A DNA stretch of 40,181 nt from JAENVU01 sp964639075 (lineage in GTDB: Bacteria; Actinomycetota; Acidimicrobiia; IMCC26256; JAENVU01), in the NCBI GenBank assembly GCA_964639075.1, contig CAZXCB010000005.1, positions 1-40,181 on the forward strand, in the 5' to 3' direction. A program made the position numbers and the translations under genes. Shown piece after piece: positions 1 through 7,681 of this stretch; position 1 is the first letter of the stretch, and every line of letters starts with the position of its first letter. A model generated the notes under the pieces. It worked only from the letters and a program-made list of their open reading frames with translations. It made no database searches and was not told the DNA's origin.

Positions 1-300
1 GGGCAACGTGCTGGGTAACACCCAGTCGGGGCGACCCGCAGGACAGTGCCACAGAGAACAGACCGCCGATGGCGCGCCGGCTCCGGCCGGTGCGCACAGG
101 TAAGGGTGCAACGGTGCGGTAAGAGCGCACCAGCGCCCGGGGTGACCCGGGCGGCTCGGTAAACCCCACGTGGAGCAAGGTCAGACAGGGAGCGGGTGGC
201 CCGCCCAACTCCCGGGTAGACCGCTGGAACCGGCGGGCAACCGTCGGTCGAGATGGATGACCACCCTCGACAGAATCCGGCGTACAGGCCGACTCACCAC
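1..300 (+). ncRNA. rnpB: RNase P RNA (type A), 5' end missing
   Basis: The catalytic RNA of RNase P matures the 5' ends of tRNAs. The conserved core is easy to read: an ACAGAGAACAGACCGCC block near 50-68, the GGTAAGGGTG block near 99-109, GGTAAACCCCAC near 157-168, GGAGCAAGG near 172-180, GATGGATGACC near 252-262 and the P4 3' strand GACAGAATCCGGCGTACAG near 270-288. The order and spacing are those of bacterial type A RNA. The first conserved block (GAGGAAAGTCCGGGC) is absent because the window opens inside the gene. The 3' end is estimated at about 300 from the usual position of P1 after the P4 strand; it is not directly marked. Confidence 0.95.
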
Positions 301-330
301 CGCAACACCACGAACGGGCATCATGACCGC

Positions 331-1002
331 GTGCCCGACAACCGCGCGGACCTGCCGCCGACCCCTTCGGGTGCGAGCACGCCGACCGGGGGTTGGGGCG
401 ATCCCGAGCAGGTGGCGTGGTACACCGCACGGATCGGCAGCCTCGAAGCGCGCGTCGCGGGCGAAGCGGTGCTGCGGGACATGCTGCCGACGGCGCCGGA
501 ACGGGTGCTCGACCTCGGTTGTGGCGACGGCCGGCTCGCCGCCCTGGTGCTCGACGCGCGTCCGTCGGTGACCCGGGTCGTCGCCGTCGACCGATCCGAG
601 CCGATGCTCGAACAGGCCGAGAGGCGCTTCGCGGGGGACCCGCGCGTCTCCGTCGTCCACCACGACCTCGACGAACCGATCGCGTTCGACGGAGCCTTCG
701 ACCTGATCGTGTCGGGGTTCGCCATCCATCACCTCGGCGACGAGCGCAAGCGGTCGCTGTTCGGCGAGCTGAGACGAGCGCTCGAACCCGGCGGGGTCTT
801 CGCGAACCTCGAAGTGGTGAAGTCGTCCTCGGCGCGCAGACACCGGGAGTTCCTGGCCGCGATCGGGCGCACCGCCGACGACCCCGAGGACCGGCTCGCG
901 CCGGTCGAGGACCAGCTCGACTGGATGCGAGGCGCGGGCTTCGACGAGGTCGACTGCGTGTGGCGCTGGCGCGGCTTCGCCCTCCTGGTCGGCGAGGCCT
1001 GA
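331..1002 (+). CDS. Class I SAM-dependent methyltransferase
   Basis: A 223-aa Rossmann-fold methyltransferase that would transfer a methyl group from SAM to an unknown small molecule. Motif I (VLDLGCGDG) is at about residues 59-67, the acidic end of strand 2 (VVAVDRSEPML) follows, then a motif II-type DLIVSGFAIHHL and the LEPGG loop, in the order of the Methyltransf_12/25 families. The frame opens upstream at ATG 253, but that ATG lies inside the 3' part of rnpB and the first residues look non-protein-like, so GTG 331 is preferred. No strong ribosome binding site is seen before it. It converges on the cupredoxin gene. Substrate cannot be inferred. Confidence 0.8.
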   Translation: MPDNRADLPPTPSGASTPTGGWGDPEQVAWYTARIGSLEARVAGEAVLRDMLPTAPERVLDLGCGDGRLAALVLDARPSVTRVVAVDRSEPMLEQAERRFAGDPRVSVVHHDLDEPIAFDGAFDLIVSGFAIHHLGDERKRSLFGELRRALEPGGVFANLEVVKSSSARRHREFLAAIGRTADDPEDRLAPVEDQLDWMRGAGFDEVDCVWRWRGFALLVGEA

Positions 1003-1027
1003 CGACCTCGCGGACCGCTCGGATCGC

Positions 1028-1050
1028 ACGACCGCGCTGCCGCGCGTCGT
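1028..1050. terminator. Bidirectional hairpin between convergent genes
   Basis: ACGAC-CGCG, loop CTGC, CGCG-C-GTCGT: a 9-bp GC-rich stem with one bulged C, in the 52-bp gap between the convergent methyltransferase and cupredoxin genes. There is no T-tract, as is common in actinobacteria. Termination is inferred from structure and place. Confidence 0.5.
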
Positions 1051-1054
1051 TCGC

Positions 1055-1447
1055 CTACCGGACGACGATGGTGCCTTCCATGCCCGCGGCGCGGTGGCCG
1101 GAGATCGAGCAGTAGAACTCGTAGGTCCCGGCCTGGTCGATCTTCAGTCCGCCCTGCTCGGTCTGGTCTCCGCCGGCGTGGACGACGTGACCGATGCCCT
1201 CGACGGTGACGTCGTGCTCGATGTCGGTCGACGTCAGCTCGATCGTCACGGCTTCGCCGACGCCGACTGCGAGCCGCTTCGGCGTGAACTCGAAGGACTT
1301 CGCCCGCACTGCGATCTCCCGCGCGCCCTTCACCACCGGTGCGTTGTCGGATTCCGAGGAGTGCATCGACCCCATCGAATGAGATCCGCACGCGGCGACG
1401 AGTGTCCCGGCGCACGCGATCAGCAGCGCCGTCGCAATCCTCCGCAT
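1055..1447 (-). CDS. Cupredoxin-domain (plastocyanin-like) lipoprotein
   Basis: A 130-aa membrane-anchored blue-copper-type protein, probably an electron carrier or copper binder on the outer face of the membrane. A signal peptide ends in the lipobox LVAAC (Cys20), followed by a Gly/Ser/Met/His-rich spacer. The cupredoxin domain covers about 44-130 and has a full type 1 copper set: His78 (EHD), Cys113 (FYCS), His118 (SGH) and Met123 (GME). The end YEFYCSISGHRAAGM is typical of plastocyanin/halocyanin-like domains. The redox partner is unknown. It is transcribed alone; an inverted repeat lies 62 nt upstream. Confidence 0.88.
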   Translation of the reverse strand: MRRIATALLIACAGTLVAACGSHSMGSMHSSESDNAPVVKGAREIAVRAKSFEFTPKRLAVGVGEAVTIELTSTDIEHDVTVEGIGHVVHAGGDQTEQGGLKIDQAGTYEFYCSISGHRAAGMEGTIVVR

Positions 1448-1508
1448 CCTTCAATCTCCCCGACGTCAGCGGCCATCGACCGGCGCGGTCCGGCCGCGAC
1501 AACGTCTA

Positions 1509-1527
1509 CTACGACGTGGCGTCGTAG
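1509..1527. terminator. 7-bp perfect inverted repeat, probable terminator
   Basis: CTACGAC, loop GTGGC, GTCGTAG. It lies 23 nt beyond the stop of the minus-strand methyltransferase (ends 1550) and 62 nt before the start of the cupredoxin gene. It could end the first transcript or serve as an operator for the second; position fits both. Confidence 0.4.
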
Positions 1528-1549
1528 GACGAAGCGGGCACCATCGTTC

Positions 1550-2677
1550 TCAGGCAGGTGCCGGCTTCGACGCGTAGTAGGTGTAGCTCTCCCACGGTGG
1601 CGCGTTGTCGTTGAGCTCGACCGCCTCGACGGAGCCCCCGAGCTCCGCGATCAGCGCGAGGACCTCCTCGCGAGGGACGCCGTGCATCTCCATCACGGGC
1701 GCGTCCGGGCGCGGTGCCTCGTCGAGCGTGATGTCGATCTCGCCCGCCTCCTGCTTGCGGCGGAACAGGCCGCGTCGTCGGGAACCCGTCCCGTCGCCGA
1801 CCTCGACCGGAGCCGTGAGCGTGGGCGAGCCCCGCTCGGCGAACCAGGCGATGCCCTCGTGCACCAGGTCGAGCTCGAGGACGTACTTGCCGGGGTTGGT
1901 CGGGGCGGGGACGCCCAGGGTCAGCTCCACGGCTGCGCCGGGTGCCAGCTCGACCGGGACCGGCTCGCGGCCGCTGTCGTGCTGCACGGTCCTGCCGCCG
2001 GGGCGGAGCCAGTGGTTGGCGAGTCGCAGCGCGTCGGGCTGCAGTGGCCAGGTGGACGTGCCCGCGTTCCGCACCCGCACGGGAAGGTCGAACGCGCGGC
2101 CCGCGGGCACTCGGGCGGGGATCTCCGCCGAGATCTCCGCGACGTAGGCGCCGTCGGGGAACGCGTCGCGCCCCAGGAGGGACGGGATCTGGAAGACGAC
2201 CGCGCCGCCCGGCTTGCAGATGCGGAAGAACTCGCGCACGTAGCCGAGCGAGAGGTCCGGGCGGATGTGCTGCAGCACGATCACGGAGAAGACGAGGTCG
2301 AACGTCGCGTCCTCGAAGCGGCCGAGGTCGGGCCGGTCGTTGACGACGTAGTGCACCCGCGACCCGTGCCGGTTGAACGCCTCCGCACCCTCGATCATCG
2401 ACGGCGCGATGTCGAGGCCCCACACCTCGTCGTAGTGATCTCCGAACGCCTGGGTCAGCCGACCGACGCCGCAGCCGAAGTCGAGCACGACCCCGCGAGT
2501 CGGCAACCCCAGCTCCGCGAGCCGGGCGACGAGCCCCCGCACGTGGTCCTCGCCCGAGCCGAAGAACTCGGCCACGTCCCATTTGCCGCCCCGCTTGTCG
2601 GGCTCGGTGCGAATCGCCCAGAGCGGATCCTGCTTGCCGAACTCGTCCCAGTTCCGCTGCAGCTCGGTGAGGTCCAT
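1550..2677 (-). CDS. Methyltransferase with C-terminal Ig-like domain
   Basis: A 375-aa protein. The N-terminal half is a class I SAM methyltransferase: motif I LDFGCGVGRL at about 65-74, motif II WGLDIAPSMI, then FDLVFSVIVLQHI and the CKPGG loop. Residues about 185-285 do not belong to that fold. They look like an all-beta immunoglobulin-like domain with the pattern VRVRNAGTSTWP and GKYVLELDLV, resembling the tryptophan-containing FW/NBR1-type domains found in extracellular and cargo-binding proteins. A basic linker (GSRRRGLFRRK) and a short C-terminal segment follow. The Ig-like part may bind a polymeric or glycan substrate; this is inference. ATG 2677 starts directly before motif-bearing sequence. 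Confidence 0.75.
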   Translation of the reverse strand: MDLTELQRNWDEFGKQDPLWAIRTEPDKRGGKWDVAEFFGSGEDHVRGLVARLAELGLPTRGVVLDFGCGVGRLTQAFGDHYDEVWGLDIAPSMIEGAEAFNRHGSRVHYVVNDRPDLGRFEDATFDLVFSVIVLQHIRPDLSLGYVREFFRICKPGGAVVFQIPSLLGRDAFPDGAYVAEISAEIPARVPAGRAFDLPVRVRNAGTSTWPLQPDALRLANHWLRPGGRTVQHDSGREPVPVELAPGAAVELTLGVPAPTNPGKYVLELDLVHEGIAWFAERGSPTLTAPVEVGDGTGSRRRGLFRRKQEAGEIDITLDEAPRPDAPVMEMHGVPREEVLALIAELGGSVEAVELNDNAPPWESYTYYASKPAPA

Positions 2678-2782
2678 CGGCCGATGGTAACGAACGACCT
2701 CGATTGTCCCGGCGATGTCGACGGTGGGCCCGAATCACGTGCTTTCGCCGGCCCGCGTTGCCCCCGTTCCGATGCTCGCGGG

Positions 2783-2911
2783 TACTCTCCTCGGGCTGAG
2801 TGCCCCCGTTTGAGCCCACCCTGCCCGGGCTCGCGGGGGCCTCGGCATGTCCGGCTTCCTCCAGAACCGGCACCCGGATGCCGATATCCACGGGATGGAG
2901 GCCAGAAGGCG
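2783..2911 (+). promoter_or_regulatory. Candidate promoter and foldable leader of a 30-aa ORF
   Basis: A TACTCT -10-like hexamer at 2783-2788 would start a transcript near 2795, giving a leader of about 117 nt before ATG 2912. The leader can fold: GGCAT (2844-2848) can pair with ATGCC (2878-2882), with CCGG runs inside. TCCTCCA (2857-2863) is complementary to TGGAGG (2896-2901), which is the only good ribosome binding site for ATG 2912. That is the arrangement expected of a translational switch or attenuator. I do not recognise a known riboswitch class. The folding was judged by eye. Confidence 0.35.
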
Positions 2912-3004
2912 ATGACCCGGCTCCTCGCGGCGTGGGGCGTCGTGACCGTGGTGTCGGTCGCGATCGACCTCGTCTGGACCCGCGCCGCCACCCCCGCCAA
3001 GTAG
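2912..3004 (+). CDS. Putative 30-aa single-span membrane peptide
   Basis: ATG, 30 codons, stop. Residues about 5-22 (LAAWGVVTVVSVAIDLVW) form one hydrophobic helix, with Arg at both ends and a short polar tail. A TGGAGG ribosome binding site ends 10 nt before the ATG. It is the only plus-strand gene candidate between two minus-strand genes, so it needs its own promoter (see 2783). No family is recognised. A regulatory leader peptide or a chance ORF are the alternatives. The remaining stretch 3005-3200 shows nothing further. Confidence 0.35.
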   Translation: MTRLLAAWGVVTVVSVAIDLVWTRAATPAK

Positions 3005-3200
3005 CTCGCACCGATCCGGCATCGGTCGACCTCGGCTCCGCCGCGCCCGCGTTCGGTCCTGGCCATCGGGCGTCGATGACGCGATGATGGCAGGGCTGTC
3101 GGTTCGGCCCGGGGCGCAACCCTGCCTCGCGCTCCGGGTCGTGCCGGCGCCCTTCCAGATCACGCCGGCTCGCTCACCGGGCTCGCTCACTCCGGCTCGA

Positions 3201-4223
3201 TCAGCCGGGCTCGACCTCGACCGCGTCGCCGGTGCGCACCATCCCGTCCTCGAGGACGCTCGCGTACCAGCGGGTTGCGCCGTGGTCGCGCTCGTGGTGC
3301 ATCCGCATGAAGTCGCCGTCGGCGAACCACTGGGCGTTGTTCGCGCACGGCAGGGCGGGCAAGGACAGTTCGCAGAGCACGTCGCCGACGCGCAGACGCG
3401 TGCCGGGACGCAGCGTCGCGAAGTCGACGCCGGTCAGCGTGAGGTTCTCCCCCGCGGCGCCGGGCTCGATGGGGTGGCCGTCGGCGCGCAGCCGCTCGAT
3501 CACCTCGGTCGAGAACAGGCACAGCGCCTGCCACACGCGACCGTGATGACGCCGCTCACCCTGCCGGTCGCCGTCGAGCCCGCGGTACCCGACGTGGGCT
3601 TCGGGCACCGCCGGCTTCGGGACACCCCCGCCGCCGGCACTCACACGCGCCACCGTGCCGTACTGGCGGGGTGTTCCGGCACCGAGCGCGACGAAGCCGC
3701 GCCCGACGTCCTGAAGGTGGTGCAGCGTGTCGTGCACCGCGTGCAGCGCGAGACCCGTCGCGGTCCTCGGGTGGTCGTCGTCGCCGACGGTGAGCGTGTT
3801 CGTCGCGCCCCGCCGGTGGGCGTCGAGGTACCGGTCGCGCAGGAGGTCGACCATCCCGGCCAGCTCGGCGATCGTCGGCGCCATCGCCGCGTCGGGCGCC
3901 ACGGGCGATCGGTTCGCGACGTCGCTCTCGTCGAAGGGCGGGAGCACGACGTCGTCGCCGGCGGCGAGCATCTCGAGCCCGGCCGCGTGCAACCCGACGA
4001 CGAGCGTCGAGTGGCCGCAGTACTCGAGGGCCGACCACGTCTCGGGCGCCGGCCGGGCCGCGAGCACCGCCGGTGGGTGCGGCGCCGCGATCAGCTCCCA
4101 CCACGGCCGGATCGCGCGCAGCGTGCCCATGAGGTCCTGGTGAGGGTACGCGCGGCTGTCGAAGCGGCACTGCGGGCACGACTCCGGCGGGTCGACGATT
4201 CCCGCGGGGTCATGGTTCGTCAT
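3201..4223 (-). CDS. DinB-like domain fused to MOSC domain
   Basis: A 340-aa fusion. After a short CPQCRF knuckle, residues about 20-205 form a DinB/YfiT-like four-helix bundle with the metal-type histidines of GHSTLVV and HAVHDTLHHL. Residues about 215-340 form a MOSC domain (the sulfur-carrier domain of molybdenum-cofactor sulfurases and YiiM/YuaD proteins), with GAAGENLTLTGVD and the conserved cysteine in LPALPCANN. MOSC proteins carry sulfur or help detoxify N-hydroxylated compounds; DinB domains often act as thiol-dependent transferases. A joint role in thiol or sulfur handling is inference. ATG 4223 overlaps the end of the upstream gene by 14 nt, implying coupling. The frame is open upstream to 4343, but that part lies inside the neighbour and looks non-protein-like. 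Confidence 0.85.
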   Translation of the reverse strand: MTNHDPAGIVDPPESCPQCRFDSRAYPHQDLMGTLRAIRPWWELIAAPHPPAVLAARPAPETWSALEYCGHSTLVVGLHAAGLEMLAAGDDVVLPPFDESDVANRSPVAPDAAMAPTIAELAGMVDLLRDRYLDAHRRGATNTLTVGDDDHPRTATGLALHAVHDTLHHLQDVGRGFVALGAGTPRQYGTVARVSAGGGGVPKPAVPEAHVGYRGLDGDRQGERRHHGRVWQALCLFSTEVIERLRADGHPIEPGAAGENLTLTGVDFATLRPGTRLRVGDVLCELSLPALPCANNAQWFADGDFMRMHHERDHGATRWYASVLEDGMVRTGDAVEVEPG

Positions 4224-5619
4224 CGGGCGCCTCCTCGCGTTCCGGCTCGGGTTCGGCTTCGGGTTCCGGCTCGGGGTCGGGCTGCTGCGGCGTCGCGTCG
4301 CGGTTCCGTCGCGACCAGATCGCGAGGTACACGCCGCCGGCACCGGCCGCGGCGCCCGCGGCGAGCGCGCCCGCGATCGCGATCGGCGACGTCCCGCCGT
4401 CGCGGCGCACGCGCGTCACGACGATCGGCTTCGGCGGCGTCGACGGCACCGAGGTCACCGGCCGCGTGGGGCGAACGGCCGGACGGCGAGTGGGCACCCG
4501 AACCGGTCGCGGCGGGGCGAGCCCGGGTGCGGTGCAGTCGCCCGTGGACTCGGGCGTCGTCGAGCCGTCACCGAAGTCGTTCCGGCTCACCTCGGCATGG
4601 CACGAGTTCCGGAGCGCGACGGGGACCACGTCCGGGCCGACGCGCTGGGTGTTGCCGCGGACCTCGACCCCGTCGAAGCGGATGAACGTCATGAGCGCGC
4701 CGTCGAGCCCGGCCGACGTGCCGTCGCCGACGTTGTCGACGATGTGGATCCCGGTCCGCAGGTACCGGTCGTTGCCGGCGTACACGCTCACGCCGCGACC
4801 GCCGTGGACTCGGTTGCGGAGGAACCACACGTCGGTCACGCCGCTCCCTCCGCCGCCCGCTGCGAGCATCAGGTTGCCCACGTCGCTGATCTCGTTGTCC
4901 TGGACGCGCACAGGGCCGGCCGGGCCGAAGCCGGGTTCGAGGTCCACCGCCGACCGGCCGGTACCCCGGATCGTGCACCGCTCGATCGTGATGTCCTGCC
5001 CGGAGACGACCGCGACGCCCTGGCGGCCGTTGTGGTCGAGCGTGCAGTTGCGGAGACGGATCGCGCTGCTGCCACCCACGATGTAGACGCCGTCGCCGTA
5101 CGTGTCGCGCAGGGTCACGCGATCGAACGTGACCCCACTCGACGCCTTGATCACGAACGCCGCCTGGCCCTCGAGCGGCGGCCGGTACGCGCCGCCGGTG
5201 TTCGGACCGCGCACGGTGAGATCGCGCACCGTGAGCCCCGACGTGTTCTCGACCACGACGTGCGCACGCGACCGTGGCCAGGCCGAGCGGTAGCCCCACC
5301 GCGGCACGGGCATGCTCGCGCCGTCGGTCTCGGCCCGGATCGTCGCGCCCCGTCCCTCGATCGTGATGCTGCGCTTGCCCGAGAGGAAGAGCATGCCTTC
5401 GACGTCGTAGCGGCCGTCGCGCGTGAACCGGACGGTGGCGCCGTCGGGCAGGCCCGCGAAGAACGCGTTCAGCTCGGCGGTCACGTCGCGGGCTCCGGTG
5501 GCGTCGATGCCACTCGGGACGTCGACCACATCGGCCGCGTGGGCGCGCGGGATCGGCGCCGCGATCCCGACGGCGAGCGCGACCACGGCCGCGGCGACCA
5601 CACCCCTGAGCCAGATCAT
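4210..5619 (-). CDS. Secreted right-handed beta-helix protein with C-terminal anchor
   Basis: A 469-aa exported protein. An N-terminal signal peptide with a long Ala/Val core ends near AHA (about residue 28). Residues about 35-330 carry the regular short-strand repeats of a right-handed parallel beta-helix (NosD/pectate-lyase-like; for example ITIEGRGATIRAE, VTFDRVTLRDTYGDGVYIVGG, ITIERCTIRGTG). A Pro/Thr/Arg-rich stretch (about 345-390) leads to one membrane span (AIAGALAAGAAAGAGGVYLAIW) and an acidic Pro/Glu tail. Such folds usually bind or cleave polysaccharides, and the next operon makes surface glycan enzymes, but no catalytic residues can be named. Start is ATG 5619, just before the signal peptide. 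A 124-bp divergent spacer separates it from the acyltransferase gene and should hold both promoters. Confidence 0.8.
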   Translation of the reverse strand: MIWLRGVVAAAVVALAVGIAAPIPRAHAADVVDVPSGIDATGARDVTAELNAFFAGLPDGATVRFTRDGRYDVEGMLFLSGKRSITIEGRGATIRAETDGASMPVPRWGYRSAWPRSRAHVVVENTSGLTVRDLTVRGPNTGGAYRPPLEGQAAFVIKASSGVTFDRVTLRDTYGDGVYIVGGSSAIRLRNCTLDHNGRQGVAVVSGQDITIERCTIRGTGRSAVDLEPGFGPAGPVRVQDNEISDVGNLMLAAGGGGSGVTDVWFLRNRVHGGRGVSVYAGNDRYLRTGIHIVDNVGDGTSAGLDGALMTFIRFDGVEVRGNTQRVGPDVVPVALRNSCHAEVSRNDFGDGSTTPESTGDCTAPGLAPPRPVRVPTRRPAVRPTRPVTSVPSTPPKPIVVTRVRRDGGTSPIAIAGALAAGAAAGAGGVYLAIWSRRNRDATPQQPDPEPEPEAEPEPEREEAPDDEP

Positions 5620-5743
5620 CGCCGCCGACTGTACGACGGCCCCTGACGGCACCTGCCACGTGCCCGGTCCGATCCACCCGTACAATTCCGCCCGCTTCGG
5701 CGCCGGTCGGCGCCCCGCCCGATCCCGGAGTCACCTCCCGCCG

Positions 5744-7681
5744 ATGAGCACCGGTCCAGACGCCCCCGCCCCGGCGGGACGACTCCCCCACGAGCCCGCG
5801 CTCGACGGCATCCGAGCCCTCGCGGTCCTCGGCGTGATGCTCTTCCACGGTGGCCTGAGCGCGGCGCCGGGCGGCTTCATCGGCGTCGACGTCTTCCTCG
5901 TGCTCTCCGGCTTCCTCATCACGACGCTCCTCTTCCGCGAGCTGACGAGCACGGGCCGGATCGCGTTCAAGGACTTCTGGCTGCGGCGGGCTCGTCGGCT
6001 CCTCCCCGCGCTGTTCGTCGTGCTCGTCGCCGTCGCGCTGTTCGGCGCGTTCGTCGCGACCGACGACGAGGCCCTCGGACTGCGCGGCGACCTCCTCGGC
6101 TCACTGTTCTACGTCCAGAACTGGCGGCTCGTGATCTCGGGCCAGGGCTACTTCGAGCAGTTCGCCACACCGTCGCCGCTGCGACACATGTGGTCGCTGG
6201 CCATCGAGGAACAGTGGTACGTGATCTGGCCGCTGCTGTTCTTCGGCATCGTGAAGCTCGCCCGCGGAAGCCGGCGCGTCGTCGCGGCGATCACACTCGC
6301 GCTCGCGGCCGGCTCGGCGCTGCTCATGGCGGCGCTGTACCACCCCGGTGGCGACGCGTCCCGCGTGTACTACGGGACCGACACGCGCGCGCAGGCGTTG
6401 CTCGTCGGCGCGGCGCTCGCGATCGCGTGCTCGACCGGGTCCTGGTTCCAGCGCCGCGGCACCGCGGTGGCCACGCAGATCCTCGGAACGGTCGGCCTCA
6501 CGTTTCTCGTGTGGGTGACGGTCGAGCGGTCCGAGAGCTGGACCCGCCTGTACCGCGGCGGGTTCTCGCTCGTCGCGCTCGCCGCGGCCGCACTCATCAC
6601 CGCGGCGATGACACGGGGACCGCTCCACCGCGTCCTCGCCTTTGCGCCCCTCCCGGCGATCGGGCTCATCTCGTACGGCCTCTACCTCTGGCACTGGCCG
6701 CTGTACGTGCTCCTCTCCCCCGCCCGCACCGGCCTCGACGGCAACCGGCTGCTCGCGCTCCGCCTCGCGGTCACGTTCGCCGTCGCCATCGCGTCCTTCG
6801 TGCTCGTCGAGCGCCCGATCCGCGAGCAGCGGCCGTCGTGGGTCCGCGGTCGCGCGCTCTGGGTCCCGATCGCGTCGGCCACGACCGCGGTGATGCTCGT
6901 CGCGCTCACCGTGACCGGCGCCGCGTCGCGCCCACGGCCGGATCTCGCGAGCATCGTGTCCGAGTTCACCAGGCGGTTGAACGCGAAGGCGCCGAAGGGG
7001 GCGACGAAGGTCGTGCTGGCGGGCGACTCCGTTGCGGTGACGCTCGGCTTCGACGCGGTCCCGCCGTCGATGCGGCCACAGATCTTCCTCACCGGGGTGG
7101 CGCGTGTCGGTTGCGGGCTCCTCACGGGCTCGCCGCTCGACGGCAACCGCACCGGCGAACCCCAGGACCACTGCGGCACGTGGCCCCAGGAGTACGCCGA
7201 CGGCATCCGGCGCCGCCGTCCCGACCTCGCCGTGCTGTTGCTCGGCGGCTGGGAGATCTTCGACCGCACGATCGACGGCCGCACCTACCGAGTCGGCACA
7301 CCGGAGATGGAGGCCCTGCTGCGCGACCGGCTCGACCTGGCCCGAACCACGCTCACCGCCCGCGGTGCGCGGCTCGTGATGCTCACGACGCCGTGCTTCT
7401 CACCGCCGACCCGGGATCTCGGGTCCTTCGGCGAGACGGAACGAGCCGACCCGGCGCGCCTCCGCTGGCTCAACGACGTCTGGCGTCGCTACGTGGGCGA
7501 CCACCCGGGGGTCACGCTGCTCGACCTGAACGCTCATGCGTGTCCCGGCGGGCGTTACGCCGAGACGATCGACGGTGTCCCGATGCGCACCGACGGGGTG
7601 CACTTCACGCGCGACGGTGCCCGCGTCATGTGGCGCTGGCTCGGCCCCGAGCTCCTTCGCCTGGCGAACGCACCGTCGTGA
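5744..7681 (+). CDS. Membrane O-acyltransferase with SGNH domain (OafA-like)
   Basis: A 645-aa protein that would O-acetylate a cell-surface glycan. The N-terminal half is an acyltransferase-3 domain with about ten membrane spans: LDGIRALAVLGVMLFHGG (conserved Arg and His of TM1), GGFIGVDVFLVLSGFLI and MWSLAIEEQWYVIWP. A final span is followed by an extracytoplasmic SGNH-hydrolase-like domain (about 420-645) with Ser429 in GDS and the Asp617/His620 pair in DGVHF, so its catalytic set looks complete. ATG 5744 is preceded by CGGAG at 5726. It is first of a three-gene plus-strand run with two membrane glycosyltransferase-type genes, fitting modification of an exported polysaccharide. Confidence 0.92.
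   Translation: MSTGPDAPAPAGRLPHEPALDGIRALAVLGVMLFHGGLSAAPGGFIGVDVFLVLSGFLITTLLFRELTSTGRIAFKDFWLRRARRLLPALFVVLVAVALFGAFVATDDEALGLRGDLLGSLFYVQNWRLVISGQGYFEQFATPSPLRHMWSLAIEEQWYVIWPLLFFGIVKLARGSRRVVAAITLALAAGSALLMAALYHPGGDASRVYYGTDTRAQALLVGAALAIACSTGSWFQRRGTAVATQILGTVGLTFLVWVTVERSESWTRLYRGGFSLVALAAAALITAAMTRGPLHRVLAFAPLPAIGLISYGLYLWHWPLYVLLSPARTGLDGNRLLALRLAVTFAVAIASFVLVERPIREQRPSWVRGRALWVPIASATTAVMLVALTVTGAASRPRPDLASIVSEFTRRLNAKAPKGATKVVLAGDSVAVTLGFDAVPPSMRPQIFLTGVARVGCGLLTGSPLDGNRTGEPQDHCGTWPQEYADGIRRRRPDLAVLLLGGWEIFDRTIDGRTYRVGTPEMEALLRDRLDLARTTLTARGARLVMLTTPCFSPPTRDLGSFGETERADPARLRWLNDVWRRYVGDHPGVTLLDLNAHACPGGRYAETIDGVPMRTDGVHFTRDGARVMWRWLGPELLRLANAPS

Noticed and set aside
253..330. Upstream extension of the first methyltransferase
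   Set aside because: It lies over the 3' part of rnpB and its residues look random; GTG 331 gives a normal start.
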